In this document: in pieces, positions 54,084 through 63,476 of the stretch
How positions within the stretch are numbered: position 1 is the stretch's first letter
Layout of the letters: each line of letters opens with the position of its first letter
NCBI GenBank assembly: GCA_947453205.1
Contig: CANGFT010000001.1
Span: 177,287 to 241,286, forward strand
Direction: 5' to 3'
Length of the DNA: 64,000 nucleotides
Origin: Beijerinckiaceae bacterium
GTDB taxonomy: Bacteria > Pseudomonadota > Alphaproteobacteria > Rhizobiales > Beijerinckiaceae
Notes under the pieces: generated by a model
Databases searched by the model: none
What the model was told of the DNA's origin: nothing
Seen by the model: the letters and a program-made list of their open reading frames with translations, nothing else
Position numbers and translations under genes: made by a program

Positions 54084-54539
54084 CTAGGCGCTGGCGCCAA
54101 ACAACAAGGCTGCGACCACCACGCAGGTGAGGGGGATGCGGAGTTTCGGGTACCAGGGCGGCGCGTGGCCCGCCTCAGTCGCTCGCAGATCCACCCACAG
54201 CATCGCCGCAACGGCCGCCGCCAGCATGAGCAGGCCGAGGTTCTCCGGAAAGAGCAGTGCGGTCCAAGCCGCCAGGGAGGGGATGACGCTCACGATCAGT
54301 CTGGTTCGGAACTCCGGATGATCGGCGGCGCCCTGCGAGCCAATCGCCAGCCCCCAGTGGACGCCGCCGAGGAACGACAGGATGACCGCGCCATAGGCTG
54401 CAAGCGCATGGATGACGAATAGGCGGTGCGAGCCATCCAGAAAGGGTGCGGCGCCAGCGAGCCCTATGAACGGAAGAGCGCCCAGGCCCCCCAGCCATAC
54501 TGCTGATGGCGGCGCTTTGTTGTCCGCGTCCTGATCCAA
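54084..54539 (-). CDS. DUF3429 membrane protein
   Basis: The 151-residue inner-membrane protein has four to five hydrophobic segments. Its central motif AAYGAVILSFLGGVHWGLAIG, with a conserved Gly-Gly-Val-His-Trp, marks DUF3429. The role is unknown. It lies just after the photolyase stop on the same strand, 20 bases downstream, so it is likely in the same transcript. It could be part of a light- or stress-response unit. Confidence 0.85.
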   Translation of the reverse strand: MDQDADNKAPPSAVWLGGLGALPFIGLAGAAPFLDGSHRLFVIHALAAYGAVILSFLGGVHWGLAIGSQGAADHPEFRTRLIVSVIPSLAAWTALLFPENLGLLMLAAAVAAMLWVDLRATEAGHAPPWYPKLRIPLTCVVVAALLFGASA

Positions 54540-54559
54540 AATCTTCCCCTTCGGTGTCG

Positions 54560-56104
54560 TTAGAAATCCAGGGTGAGCTGCGAGGCGTCAACCGCCTTCG
54601 TCGTCGTCGTCTTCGCCTTCGCCTTGCGCCCCGTCATGGGTATGCCCGCCTTGCGGCTGCCGTGTTTGGCGGCGATCTCGCGCGCGGCCTCCCTATGCCC
54701 TGATCCCTTGCGCAGGGCGGCGAGCGCATCACGCGCCGCCCTGGCCGCCGCCGCATGGTCCACGATGGGCGGCGGATAGCGCAGCGTCGCAGCGCCGGGC
54801 CAGCGCCATGGCTCGTGGATGAAGGCGTCGGGCACGGCGTCAAGCTCAGGCACATGGGCGCGCACAAAGGCGCCCGTGGAATCCTGGTCGAGGCCCTGCT
54901 TCACGGGGTTATAGACCCGCATCGTGTTGATGCCGGTGGTGCCCGACTGCATCTGCACCTGTGACCAGTGGATCCCCGGCTCATAATCGACGAATTGCCG
55001 CGCCAGATGCAGTGCGCTGTCGCGCCATGGCAGCCACAGATGATAACTGGCGAAGGACGTCAGCATGGCCCGCATCCGGAAATTGATCCAGCCATGCTGA
55101 TGCAGCGCCCGCATGCAGGCGTCGATGAAGGGAAAGCCGGTCTCGCCCGCGCACCAGGCGGCGAGCCGCTGGGGATCTGCGATCTCCGGGCGCATGCCGT
55201 CATAGGCGCGATGCAGGTTTTCGAATTCGAGGCGCGGCTCATCCTCCAGCTTCTGCATGAAGTGGCAATGCCAATGCTGACGCCCCATGAAGGAGATCAG
55301 CGAGGCGCGCCAACTCTTTGAGGCCGGATCGTTCAGATGGCTGATCGCCCGGATGCGCTGCAAGGTCGCCTGCGCCACCTCGCGCATCGAAATCGTGCCC
55401 CATGTCAGATGCGGCGACAGGCGCGAACAGGCGTCGAAGGCGGTCACGGGGCTCGACATCTGAAAGCGATAATCACGGCCACGCGCGCCCAGAAAGCTTC
55501 TCAGGGTCGCCAGCGCCGCCGTCCGGCCGCCCGGCTGACTATGGGGGCAGGGATCGTGCGCAAGGCCGATTTCCCGGAAGGTCGGGATATGTGTCGGCCA
55601 ATCACCCCCGATGGGCCTCAGCGCCTCGGGGGGCATGGTGATGGGCTCCGCCATGGCGCGGTCCCATGCGTTGGCCCAGCCGTTGCGCGATTTGAGGCGG
55701 CGGATCACGCCGAACTGGCGCGGCTCCCGCCAGGGCACGCCTGCGTCTTTCGCCCATGCCGCGACCGCCAGATCGCGCGCATAGGTCCAGCCGTTGCCGG
55801 TCTCCTCGTGGCTCCACAAACTCGCGACGCCCCGGCTCTTGTGGATCTCCTGAAAAATGGCGACGGCGTCGCCCACCATCACGCACAGGGGCTGGCCAAG
55901 GGCGGCAAGCGCGCTCTGGAGCTCGGTGAGGCTCTCGGCCGCAAAGGCCCACTGCCGCGCTGAGGCGTCAGGCTGCGCCCACAGGTCGGGCTCCACGATG
56001 TAGAGCGGCAGGACCGGGCCAAGCCTTGCCGCCTCCGTCAGCGGGCGATGATCCGCCACACGCAGATCGCGCTTGAACCAGACGATGTTGAGGGGCCGGG
56101 TCAT
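54560..56104 (-). CDS. DNA photolyase (class I-like) with clamp-binding-type C-terminus
   Basis: This 514-residue flavoprotein has the N-terminal antenna domain (NIVWFKRDLRVADHRPL) and the C-terminal FAD domain (WRASLISFMGRQHWHCHF, TGFPFIDACMRALHQHGWINFRMRAML, HWSQVQMQSGTTGINTMRVYNP). It should repair UV photoproducts in DNA using blue light. After the catalytic domain comes a Lys/Thr-rich tail of about 30 residues, ending exactly in QLTLDF, which fits the QLxLxF sliding-clamp-binding peptide. The ATG overlaps the stop of the permuted homologue upstream (ATGA). Confidence 0.93.
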   Translation of the reverse strand: MTRPLNIVWFKRDLRVADHRPLTEAARLGPVLPLYIVEPDLWAQPDASARQWAFAAESLTELQSALAALGQPLCVMVGDAVAIFQEIHKSRGVASLWSHEETGNGWTYARDLAVAAWAKDAGVPWREPRQFGVIRRLKSRNGWANAWDRAMAEPITMPPEALRPIGGDWPTHIPTFREIGLAHDPCPHSQPGGRTAALATLRSFLGARGRDYRFQMSSPVTAFDACSRLSPHLTWGTISMREVAQATLQRIRAISHLNDPASKSWRASLISFMGRQHWHCHFMQKLEDEPRLEFENLHRAYDGMRPEIADPQRLAAWCAGETGFPFIDACMRALHQHGWINFRMRAMLTSFASYHLWLPWRDSALHLARQFVDYEPGIHWSQVQMQSGTTGINTMRVYNPVKQGLDQDSTGAFVRAHVPELDAVPDAFIHEPWRWPGAATLRYPPPIVDHAAAARAARDALAALRKGSGHREAAREIAAKHGSRKAGIPMTGRKAKAKTTTTKAVDASQLTLDF

Positions 56105-57297
56105 GCAAGGCTCTTCTGTCGCAGGAGCGCGGGTATCCGCTCCTTGAACGCGAAGAATCCCTTCTTCGCATGGGGCCAGAAAGCGCTGTCCCACTCGCGC
56201 CGAACCTGTGCGAGCGTGACGCCTTCCCGCGCCAGGGCCGGGGCGAGCCGCGCCAATCGGTCCGCCACCTCGCCCACGGGCGCATAGGGCGTCACGATGC
56301 GCTGGACCCCCGCAGCCCTGGCCGCTGCGATCAAGGCCTCCGCGTCCAGCCGCTCGATCAGGCTGGCCGGGCGGTCATAATGCGCCGCCGCACGCGCCGC
56401 CGTCTCCGCCGCCGCTGCCCCCGCAAAGCCGCGGGCGCCGTCGCCCCACAGCAAGTCGGCGTCTGAGGCCGTCAGCACGGACACGATCCCGGATGCGCCT
56501 TCAAAAACGGATTCCGGGTGCAAATCCTCGGTGGTGACGAGCAGGACTGATGGTTGCGCGAGATCGCGCTGAGGCGGCGCAGCCAGATCGCGCGCAGGCT
56601 CGATCGGCGCCTCGCTCAGGGCGATGGCCTCCCGCGCCAGCCCTTTTGGCGCAAAGCGGCCATTAGTGTAGCGCGCGATATTGTCTGATGTGGCGAGATA
56701 GGTCTTCCCCACCGTCTGCAATCCCGCGACCCACCGCCAGGACAGGGTGTTGCTGGCGGCGTCCGCATCCAGCAGATGGCGCAGAAAGAAGTCGGCTCCC
56801 AGCGTCCAGGGCAGGCGGAGCGTGAAGATCCAGATCGAGGCGAGCCACATCCGCGCGTGATTATGCAGATAGCCGGTTGCGACGAGCTCCCGCGCCCAGT
56901 CGTCGAAGCCTTCAATGCCGGTCTGGCCATTCTCGGCCTGGGCGATGGCGCGATCATCGCGAAAGTCGTCACGCTGGCGGCCGCGCTCTTCCACAAAGCG
57001 GCGCCAGACTGAGGGGCGCATCTCCAGCCAGCCCTTCCAATAGGTGCGCCAGAGCACTTCCTGAATGAACTTGCCCGCGGCGTCCAGATCATGGCTCGCG
57101 AGCACATGGGTGACGACTTCATGCTCGGTGATCAGGCGGTGACGCAGATAGGGAGAGAGCCGGGAGACGGCGCCTCGACCATCCGGCCCCGCGTCCGTGT
57201 TGCGCCCCGCCTCGTAAAGCAGGCCGGCAGCCGGAACGAACTCGGCAAGCCGGTCGAGCGCCATCGCGCGCGAAGGGAGAAAGTTTGAGCCGACCAT
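56101..57297 (-). CDS. Photolyase homologue with swapped domain order
   Basis: The 398-residue protein has the photolyase FAD-binding helical domain first (about residues 1-235; SRLSPYLRHRLITEHEVV, FIQEVLWRTYWKGWLEMRP, YLHNHARMWLASIWIFTLRLPWTLGADFFLRHLLD, GLQTVGKTYLATSDNI). An alpha/beta domain (about 248-398, LLVTTEDLHPESV to FFAFKERIPALL) resembling the N-terminal antenna domain of photolyases comes second. Normal photolyases have the reverse order. The start (MVGSNFLPSR) is uncertain; an ATG at 57339 would add 14 residues. It is the first gene of a unit with the standard photolyase. Its activity could be photoreception or repair. Confidence 0.85.
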   Translation of the reverse strand: MVGSNFLPSRAMALDRLAEFVPAAGLLYEAGRNTDAGPDGRGAVSRLSPYLRHRLITEHEVVTHVLASHDLDAAGKFIQEVLWRTYWKGWLEMRPSVWRRFVEERGRQRDDFRDDRAIAQAENGQTGIEGFDDWARELVATGYLHNHARMWLASIWIFTLRLPWTLGADFFLRHLLDADAASNTLSWRWVAGLQTVGKTYLATSDNIARYTNGRFAPKGLAREAIALSEAPIEPARDLAAPPQRDLAQPSVLLVTTEDLHPESVFEGASGIVSVLTASDADLLWGDGARGFAGAAAAETAARAAAHYDRPASLIERLDAEALIAAARAAGVQRIVTPYAPVGEVADRLARLAPALAREGVTLAQVRREWDSAFWPHAKKGFFAFKERIPALLRQKSLA

Positions 57298-57794
57298 CGG
57301 TACAGAGCCACCCGTTGCGCACCACTGCTGTTCACGCATACGAATGACGCCCCGCGTCTGGATTGTGGGCGCGACGTCAGACCCCTCATGGGGGGAATGG
57401 CGCCTTTGGAAGGATTTGCCGGCGGATTGGTCGGGACAGTTTTGAGTAAATTTTTTCAATGACTATAGCTTGGCGTTTCTCGCGCAGCGGGACGACGGGG
57501 TTGGAGGCGCAGGTCTTGCCGGGGTGATTCCGGGGTGCGTGAGATGTCTTGAGGCCGGAGCGGTTCACGCGAAACGGCCAAGGCTGGGCCGCCCCTATCG
57601 TCGACGCTGCGAAAACACAGGGCCCGAGCGCTGAAAGGAAGCGCTCCAAGCTCAAAAAACAGTCATATTGAAGTCCATGTTGACGCGCCGCCTGTCATGG
57701 GCGGCCCGCTTGGGCATGGCGACCTTCTTGCATATGGTCGCCGGGTCAGTGGACAGGATGCGCCACAGCTCGCAGTTGGAAACGGGAAAACGTC
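57298..57794. other. Gap between the photolyase operon and Bug 5
   Basis: This is a divergent control region. Near 57440-57475 the DNA is AT-rich. A 7-bp hairpin GAGCGCT/AGCGCTC (57626-57646) lies before Bug 5. No convincing gene is present. Confidence 0.5.
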
Positions 57795-58838
57795 ATGACA
57801 CATCGTCTGTCCACCTTCGCCGCCTCAGTCCTTGCGCTGGTCGGGCTCTGTTCCGCCCCCGCCGGGGCGCAGCCCGCAGCAGAGTTCTACAAGGGCAAGA
57901 CCATCGCAATGGTGGTCAGCTCCAGCTCCGGCGGCGGTTATGATGTGCTCGCCCGCACGGTCGCCCGCTATCTGCCCAAGCATATTCCCGGCGCCCCGAT
58001 CGTCGCGGTGCGCAACATGCCGGGCGCGGGCGGCATCGTCGCGACCAACTTCCTCTACAATGTGGCCTCGAAAGACGGGCTCACCATCGGGGGCGTGCAG
58101 AACAACACCCCCTTCGAGCCGCTGCTGGGCACCAAGGAGGCGGAATATGACCCCAAGAAATTCATTTGGCTGGGTTCGCCGAGCTATGAGACGGGCCTGC
58201 TGATCGTATGGAACACCGTGCCGGTCGAAACTGTCGATGATGTGCGCAAGCGCGAGATTACGGTCAGCTCCTCCGGCGCCAATTCAACGCCAAGCTTCTA
58301 TGCGCGCCTCCTGAATGATTTGCTCGGCACGAAGCTGAAGATCGTCGTGGGCTATCCCGGCCAGAGCGAATCCTTCATCGCCATGGAGCGGGGCGAGGTC
58401 GATGGTTATCCCAGCATCTTCTGGAGTTCGCTCTCCGCGACGCGACCTGACTGGATCAAGACCGGGAAGGTCAAATATATCGTTCAATATGGCCCGGAAA
58501 AGGAAAAGGGCGCCGGCGCCACGCCCAATGTCAGCGACCTCCTGACCAAGCCCGACGACAAGTTGCTGCTCAACGCGGCGATTGCGCCTCTGGCTCTGGG
58601 GCGCCCCTATCTGCTGCCGCCGGGCGTGCCTGCGGATCGGGCGGCCTTGTTGCAGAAAGCCATGATGGACACTTTCGCCGATCCGGAGTTTCTGGCGGAA
58701 GCCGAAAAGCTCAATCTTGGCGTCAATACGCCGCGCTCCGCCGAGGCGATGACCAAAATCGTCAACGACGCCTATGCGACCCCGCCCGAGATCGTGGCGC
58801 GCCTGCGTAAGATCGCCAATCCTGACGCCGGGAAATAG
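57795..58838 (+). CDS. Bug/TctC-type periplasmic substrate-binding protein 5
   Basis: The 347-residue exported protein has a signal peptide (about 25 residues, cleavage GA-QP). Bug features are AEFYKGKTIAMVVSSSSGGGYDVLARTVARYLPKHIPG (read in parts), VAVRNMPGAGGIVATNFLYNVASKDG and FIAMERGEVDGYPS. It belongs to the same DFYxGK subgroup as Bug 1 and 7. The ligand is unknown, and no membrane subunits lie within reach. Confidence 0.92.
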   Translation: MTHRLSTFAASVLALVGLCSAPAGAQPAAEFYKGKTIAMVVSSSSGGGYDVLARTVARYLPKHIPGAPIVAVRNMPGAGGIVATNFLYNVASKDGLTIGGVQNNTPFEPLLGTKEAEYDPKKFIWLGSPSYETGLLIVWNTVPVETVDDVRKREITVSSSGANSTPSFYARLLNDLLGTKLKIVVGYPGQSESFIAMERGEVDGYPSIFWSSLSATRPDWIKTGKVKYIVQYGPEKEKGAGATPNVSDLLTKPDDKLLLNAAIAPLALGRPYLLPPGVPADRAALLQKAMMDTFADPEFLAEAEKLNLGVNTPRSAEAMTKIVNDAYATPPEIVARLRKIANPDAGK

Positions 58839-59608
58839 TCGGCTTGCGCCAGCCGTCCGACTTCATGCCAGTTCGGAATGAAGTCCGAATTAGATTGGCC
58901 ATCCCCTCAGGCGCGTCACGTCCTTCGTCAGGGGCGGCACCTGCCTTTGTGGCTGGGACGACGTCTTCCTCTTTTCCGGATTTGCGCTTGTCGCGAACGG
59001 CAGAGACTTCGGCAGCGCCGAGGATTTTCTGCGTTCGATCTCCAGCGATACGTCCTTGAGCAATGACTGGGGTTGATCCTCGTGAAGAGGTGCGCAAGAA
59101 ACTAGGCTTGGATCAGCGTTCACCAGAGCAGTTTCGCCGCTATGTGGTCGATCTCTCCCGTGGCGACCTCGTCAAATTGCTACCGACAGGTCAGCCGATG
59201 CTGGCCGATCTGAAAGCTCGCCTTCCCACCTCGGCGGGCGTTTCCATGCACGTTTTCTTCAGCGGCCTCCTGCTTGTTTATGTCTTCTGTTTCCTCCTGC
59301 AAATCACGCCTGCTCCCCTAGGGCGTCTTGATGTCTTCGCTTCCGCGCACGGCGTGTCGTCGGTGTTGTGGACGGCGTGGGCAGCTTTGGGCAGGCGGGC
59401 GCAAACCTGCCCACCCCGCCCACAGGTGGCGAATGAAGCAGGAGGCGCCCCGAAAGCGGACATTTGAAGAGTTACATAAACCAGACATCTACAGATGCTG
59501 TCGACAGGCTCCAACCCTGGCGAAATTCGCGGCTTTAGCGGGCATTGCGCGCCTTAGTTAGACGTGACAGACTTCCCGCCATAACGATTTCGGGGTGGGG
59601 GGAATAAA
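58839..59608 (+). other. Long gap with no convincing gene
   Basis: This is 770 bases between Bug 5 and the cytochrome/propeller gene. A 134-residue plus-strand reading (59063-59467: start MTGVDPREEVRKKLG, one possible membrane segment) has no recognised domain, a weak ribosome-binding site and a low-complexity end. I list it only as a possible remnant. The GC content is somewhat lower than its neighbours. Confidence 0.4.
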
Positions 59609-61267
59609 ATGTCAAAAGGCCTGCCTGTCGGCCCAGTTCTGCTCGGCTTCGCCGCAGCTTTCGCCCTCTCCTCTCCCGGCCTCGCCGCAGATTCAATCTC
59701 GGGTTCAGTCAAATCCGCGCAAGAAGCAGTTATGGAAGGGGTCGTTGTGACGGCGCGTCTGGAAGGCGCCAGTTTCAGCGTCAGCGTCGTCACGGACGCT
59801 TCAGGGCGCTATGCCTTTCCCGCGGATCGACTGGCCGCTGGCCGCTACAATGTGACTGCGCGCGCCGCCGGATATGATCTTGCGGGGCGGCCGATGACGG
59901 ACGTGAAGGCTGGACAGACCGCTAGCCTCCACCTGCAATTGCAGCCCGCCAAAGACCTTCCCGCGCAACTCACCAATGCCGAATGGCTCACAAGCATGCC
60001 GGGAACCGACGAGCAGAAGAAGTTCCTGCTCAACTGCAATTCCTGCCATTCGCTCGAACGCATCGTTAAGTCGAAATATGACGCCGAGGGCTTCCTCGAC
60101 ATCTTCCAGCGCATGAGCGGCTACTATCCGGGCAGCACGCCTGAACGCCCGCAGCCTCTCGCAGGTTCGGCGCGGCGCGAGGGGCTTGCGCGTGATGGCG
60201 ACAGCGCGAAGACGGCGGAATGGCTGGCCAGCATCAATTTAAGCAAGCAGGCGACGTGGTCCTATCCGCTCAAGACTCTGCCGCGCGTTTCGGGCAAGTC
60301 GACCAAAGTCATCATCACTGAATATGACCTGCCGAATAAAGCGATCCAGCCCCACGATGTCATCATGGATCGGCAGGGCATGGTCTGGTACTCGGACTTC
60401 GGTCAGATGTTCCTCGGGCGCCTGAATCCGGCGGATGGGCGCGTCACCGAATATCCTATTCCTGAAACCAAGAAGAATTTCCCCGTCGGGACGCTCGATC
60501 TCGAAACGGATCACAATGACGATCTGTGGATCGGCGTGATGTATCAGGGCTCCATCGCCAAGTTTAATCGCGCGTCCGGCACATTCCGCACGTGGTCGAT
60601 CCCGAAGGCGTGGGATTCGGATGCTGGACAGTTAGGCCATTTGGCGACCAATGCGCTGCATGTCGACAATAAGGTCTGGATCAAGAATTCAGACGGAAAC
60701 AATATCTATCGTCTTGACCTTGCAACGGATCAGATTGAGTCCCTCGGCTCGTTCAAGGATCCCGTCACAGGCAAACGCTTCGGCTCCTACGGCATTCACG
60801 CCGATTCCCGGAATAATCTTTATTTGCTCGACTACTCCGCCGGCAACATCGGCCGCATAGACGCGAAGACAAAGGCCTTCACCGTCTATGTGACGCCGAC
60901 GCCAAAGTCGCGGCCTCGTCGTGGACGGGTGGATGCGCAGGACCGTCTGTGGTTCGCGGAATATGGCTCAGATGGGGTCGGCATGCTTGATCCCGAGAGC
61001 GGGCGGATCACAGAATGGAAGATTCCGACCAAGTGGAGCGCTCCCTATGACGCAATGCTGGACCGACATGGCGATGCTTGGACGGGATCAATGCTGACCG
61101 ACCGCGTTGCGCGGATTAATACGGCGACGGGAGAAGTCATCGAATATCCGCTGCCTCGCTCGACCAACATCCGACGCGTTTTTGTCGATGACCGCAGCAA
61201 GCCCGGCGTGCTCTGGATAGGCAACAACCATGGCGCCTCAATCGTCAAGGTTGAGCCTTCACCATAG
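59609..61267 (+). CDS. Exported carboxypeptidase-regulatory / cytochrome c / Vgb-propeller protein
   Basis: This 552-residue protein has a signal peptide (cleavage GLA-AD) and three modules. Residues 29-112 are a carboxypeptidase-regulatory-like (transthyretin-type) domain (SISGSVKSAQEAVMEGVVV). Residues about 120-230 hold a cytochrome c with heme motif CNSCH (Cys143-His147). Residues about 235-550 are a Vgb (virginiamycin-B-lyase-like) beta-propeller with repeated [YF]-[EDN]-[IL]-P and DxxGxVW-type motifs (YDLPNKAIQPHDV, WFAEYGSDGVG). Such proteins are periplasmic and often act in oxidation of small organic compounds with a quinoprotein partner. No partner is next to it. Confidence 0.88.
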   Translation: MSKGLPVGPVLLGFAAAFALSSPGLAADSISGSVKSAQEAVMEGVVVTARLEGASFSVSVVTDASGRYAFPADRLAAGRYNVTARAAGYDLAGRPMTDVKAGQTASLHLQLQPAKDLPAQLTNAEWLTSMPGTDEQKKFLLNCNSCHSLERIVKSKYDAEGFLDIFQRMSGYYPGSTPERPQPLAGSARREGLARDGDSAKTAEWLASINLSKQATWSYPLKTLPRVSGKSTKVIITEYDLPNKAIQPHDVIMDRQGMVWYSDFGQMFLGRLNPADGRVTEYPIPETKKNFPVGTLDLETDHNDDLWIGVMYQGSIAKFNRASGTFRTWSIPKAWDSDAGQLGHLATNALHVDNKVWIKNSDGNNIYRLDLATDQIESLGSFKDPVTGKRFGSYGIHADSRNNLYLLDYSAGNIGRIDAKTKAFTVYVTPTPKSRPRRGRVDAQDRLWFAEYGSDGVGMLDPESGRITEWKIPTKWSAPYDAMLDRHGDAWTGSMLTDRVARINTATGEVIEYPLPRSTNIRRVFVDDRSKPGVLWIGNNHGASIVKVEPSP

Positions 61268-61318
61268 CCGTTTCGAAGAGCGGATGGAGCCAGTCTTCAT
61301 GCCCGGCTCCATCTGCGC

Positions 61319-61873
61319 TCAGTAACCCATGCGGGCGACCATCGCTGTCACGGCCTTGCCGTGTCCGGTCATGGCGGTCATGACTTCTTCGCGCGTCAGG
61401 CCGGGCTTGAGGGCTGTTGGTTCGAGGTCTGTCGCGATGAGGCTGATGACATAGTGATGCAACCCGGTGTTCGCGGCGGGGCAGGGGCCAAAATAGACCG
61501 TGGTCCCCGAGGTGTTCTTGCCGCCAACGATCCTCGGCGTCTCCTTGCTCGCTTCGCCTTCCGCCAGTGAAGTGATGTTGGCGGGAATGCCGTAGGCGAC
61601 CCAATGCGACACGCCCGTCCCGAACCGGCCCTCCGGGTCCCACATGAAAAGAATGAAGCTCTTCGTGCCCTCAGGCACGTTTGACCAGGCGAGGGGCGGA
61701 GACACGTTTTCGCCCCGGCAGTTCGGGTTCTCTTTCATCGCGCCGCCGTTCTTCAGGACGAGCTGACCATTATCTGCGAAAGCAGGCGAGGTTATGGTGA
61801 AGGGCTCGGCCGCATAAGCGGGGCTGACGAAAGAGAGAGTGAGCAGGGCGGCGGCCAGATTCGACGAACGCAT
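61319..61873 (-). CDS. PEBP/YbhB-family exported protein
   Basis: The 184-residue phosphatidylethanolamine-binding protein homologue has a signal peptide (cleavage AYA-AE). The PEBP signature is NCRGENVSPPLAWSNVP, followed by DPEGRFGTGVSHWVAYGIP and TTVYFGPCPAANTGLHHYVI. The ligand-binding pocket residues (Asp, His) are present. GGAGGAAAATAC precedes the ATG; a longer reading would break the signal peptide. The biological role in bacteria is uncertain. Confidence 0.92.
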   Translation of the reverse strand: MRSSNLAAALLTLSFVSPAYAAEPFTITSPAFADNGQLVLKNGGAMKENPNCRGENVSPPLAWSNVPEGTKSFILFMWDPEGRFGTGVSHWVAYGIPANITSLAEGEASKETPRIVGGKNTSGTTVYFGPCPAANTGLHHYVISLIATDLEPTALKPGLTREEVMTAMTGHGKAVTAMVARMGY

Positions 61874-61950
61874 GTATTTTCCTCCATCAATCCCGTCTCT
61901 ATGCGGGATGTGTTTCAGTCTAGCGGAGCGGCGGTGAGCATCCATCGCGC

Positions 61951-62928
61951 CTATTCCAGCTTGATGCCAGCTTTCTTGATGATTGGCCCCCACTTCGCCA
62001 GATCACTCTTCGTCAGTTCGCCAAGAGCCGCCGGGCCAGTCTGCATGGGCTCAAGGCCGAGATCGGCAAGACGTTTTTTCACAGCGGGCGTCGCAAGCAC
62101 GGCTATGACTTGAGTGGAGATTGCGGTCACCATCTCCGTCGACGTCCCGGCGGGCGCATAGACGCCGAACCATGTGCTGGCCTCGAACCCGGGCATGCCT
62201 GCCTCCATCGCCGTGGGGACATCCGGTAGGACGCTGGAGCGTTGCGCCCCGGTCGTCGCTAGCGCGCGCACCGCGCCGCTGCGCACATGCGGCGCCCCTG
62301 TCAGCACGAAGTCGAAGAATACGGGCACATGACCGCCGATCACATCGACGACCGCAAGCGGATTGCCGCGATAGGCGACATGCACGAGATCTATTTCGGT
62401 CTGCGCCTTGAAGAGCTCGACGGCAAGATGGTTGGTCGTGCCGAAACCGCCGGAGGCGTAGTTGATCTGACCGGGGCGCGCTTTGGCCTGCGCGACCAGC
62501 TCTTTCAGGGATTGCGCCGGGAAGGCCGGATGCACGACCACGACCATCGGAATCGACCCCAGCAGGGTGACAGGCGCGAAGTCCTTCACCGGGTCCCATG
62601 TGAGCTTTTCATAAAGCGCAGGCGCGATTGCGATGGAGCTTGGCGTCAGCAGGAGCGTGGTCCCGTCGGGCGGCGCCTTGGCGACGGCGTCGGTTCCAAT
62701 GTTGCCGCCAGCCCCGGTGCGGTTCTCCACGATGAAGGCCTGCCCGGTTCTGTCTTGCAGCTCCTGCGTGATGATCCGCGACAGCGTATCGGCTGATCCG
62801 CCCGCCGGGAAAGGCACGATCAGTTTGACGGCCTTGGCGGGCCAGTTCTGCGCGAGCGCGGGCGCCGCCATGAAGGCCAACGCCATGGCCGCACCTGCGG
62901 CCGCTTGGATGACGCCGTGCATTCTCAT
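61951..62928 (-). CDS. Bug/TctC-type periplasmic substrate-binding protein 6
   Basis: This 325-residue protein of the classical Bug branch shows a signal peptide (cleavage ALA-QN), then WPAKAVKLIVPFPAGGSADTLSRII and VENRTGAGGNIGTDAVAKAPPDG, and late PDVPTAMEAGMPGFEASTWFGVYAPAG. The ATG (MRMHGVIQ) follows TGGGAGAG. It lies downstream of no recognised regulator and 77 bases from the PEBP gene on the same strand. No transporter membrane genes accompany it. Confidence 0.92.
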   Translation of the reverse strand: MRMHGVIQAAAGAAMALAFMAAPALAQNWPAKAVKLIVPFPAGGSADTLSRIITQELQDRTGQAFIVENRTGAGGNIGTDAVAKAPPDGTTLLLTPSSIAIAPALYEKLTWDPVKDFAPVTLLGSIPMVVVVHPAFPAQSLKELVAQAKARPGQINYASGGFGTTNHLAVELFKAQTEIDLVHVAYRGNPLAVVDVIGGHVPVFFDFVLTGAPHVRSGAVRALATTGAQRSSVLPDVPTAMEAGMPGFEASTWFGVYAPAGTSTEMVTAISTQVIAVLATPAVKKRLADLGLEPMQTGPAALGELTKSDLAKWGPIIKKAGIKLE

Positions 62929-63152
62929 GAATCTCTCCCACGCCAAGGCTTAGATTATGTCCATCATTCCTGATTGCGGAACGGAGCATTGAGAATAGTT
63001 TGCGCAGAACGGCTGGCGTGACAAGGCCATCCCCGCCGCCATTCGTCTTTGCGGACGAGGGCCACGGCTGATCTGCGGATTTTCCTCTATTCGTTGGTCG
63101 GGTTTAAGGTAGGATGCGCTGATGCTGGAACGCTGAGACATCGGGTGCGGTT

Positions 63153-63314
63153 ATGGCGAAGGGTGAGACGAAGGTGAAGGCGCCGCCGCCGAAAGGCGTC
63201 AGCTCTCAGGGCTCTGGATTGATTGGTTCTGGAGCCGCCCAAATGACTTTGAGCGATGCGTCGGTGAAGAAGATCTTCAAGCTTGCAGCCGCCAGAGCCG
63301 CCGCCAAAAAGTGA
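63153..63314 (+). CDS. Possible small basic protein of 53 residues
   Basis: The reading frame starts MAKGETKVKAPPPKG and ends AAARAAAKK, with 12 Lys/Arg and many Ala/Pro residues. The frame is open only as far as this product, and there is no strong ribosome-binding site before the ATG. The low-complexity, Lys-rich composition could reflect a nucleoid-type peptide or a chance frame. No homologue is recognised. Confidence 0.35.
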   Translation: MAKGETKVKAPPPKGVSSQGSGLIGSGAAQMTLSDASVKKIFKLAAARAAAKK

Positions 63315-63476
63315 CCTGGCGCGGATGATCTGGTCAATTTTCCGGGTCTTCGGGTCTCTGGACCGCTCTATGACGGCTCAATAGCGCCCTGGGCCCGCGC
63401 TTGTCGAAACCGGTGAAATCAGCAAATCTGTGCTTCGATGCAGCAAACCGGCCCAGGCCGGAACGAAGGAACAGAA

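Noticed and set aside
57668..57943. A 91-residue frame before Bug 5
   Set aside because: It runs into Bug 5 out of frame, and its C-terminal part is shadow of the signal peptide.
59063..59467. A 134-residue frame in the long gap with one hydrophobic stretch
   Set aside because: No family match by eye, weak start and a low-complexity end; mentioned only within the gap entry.
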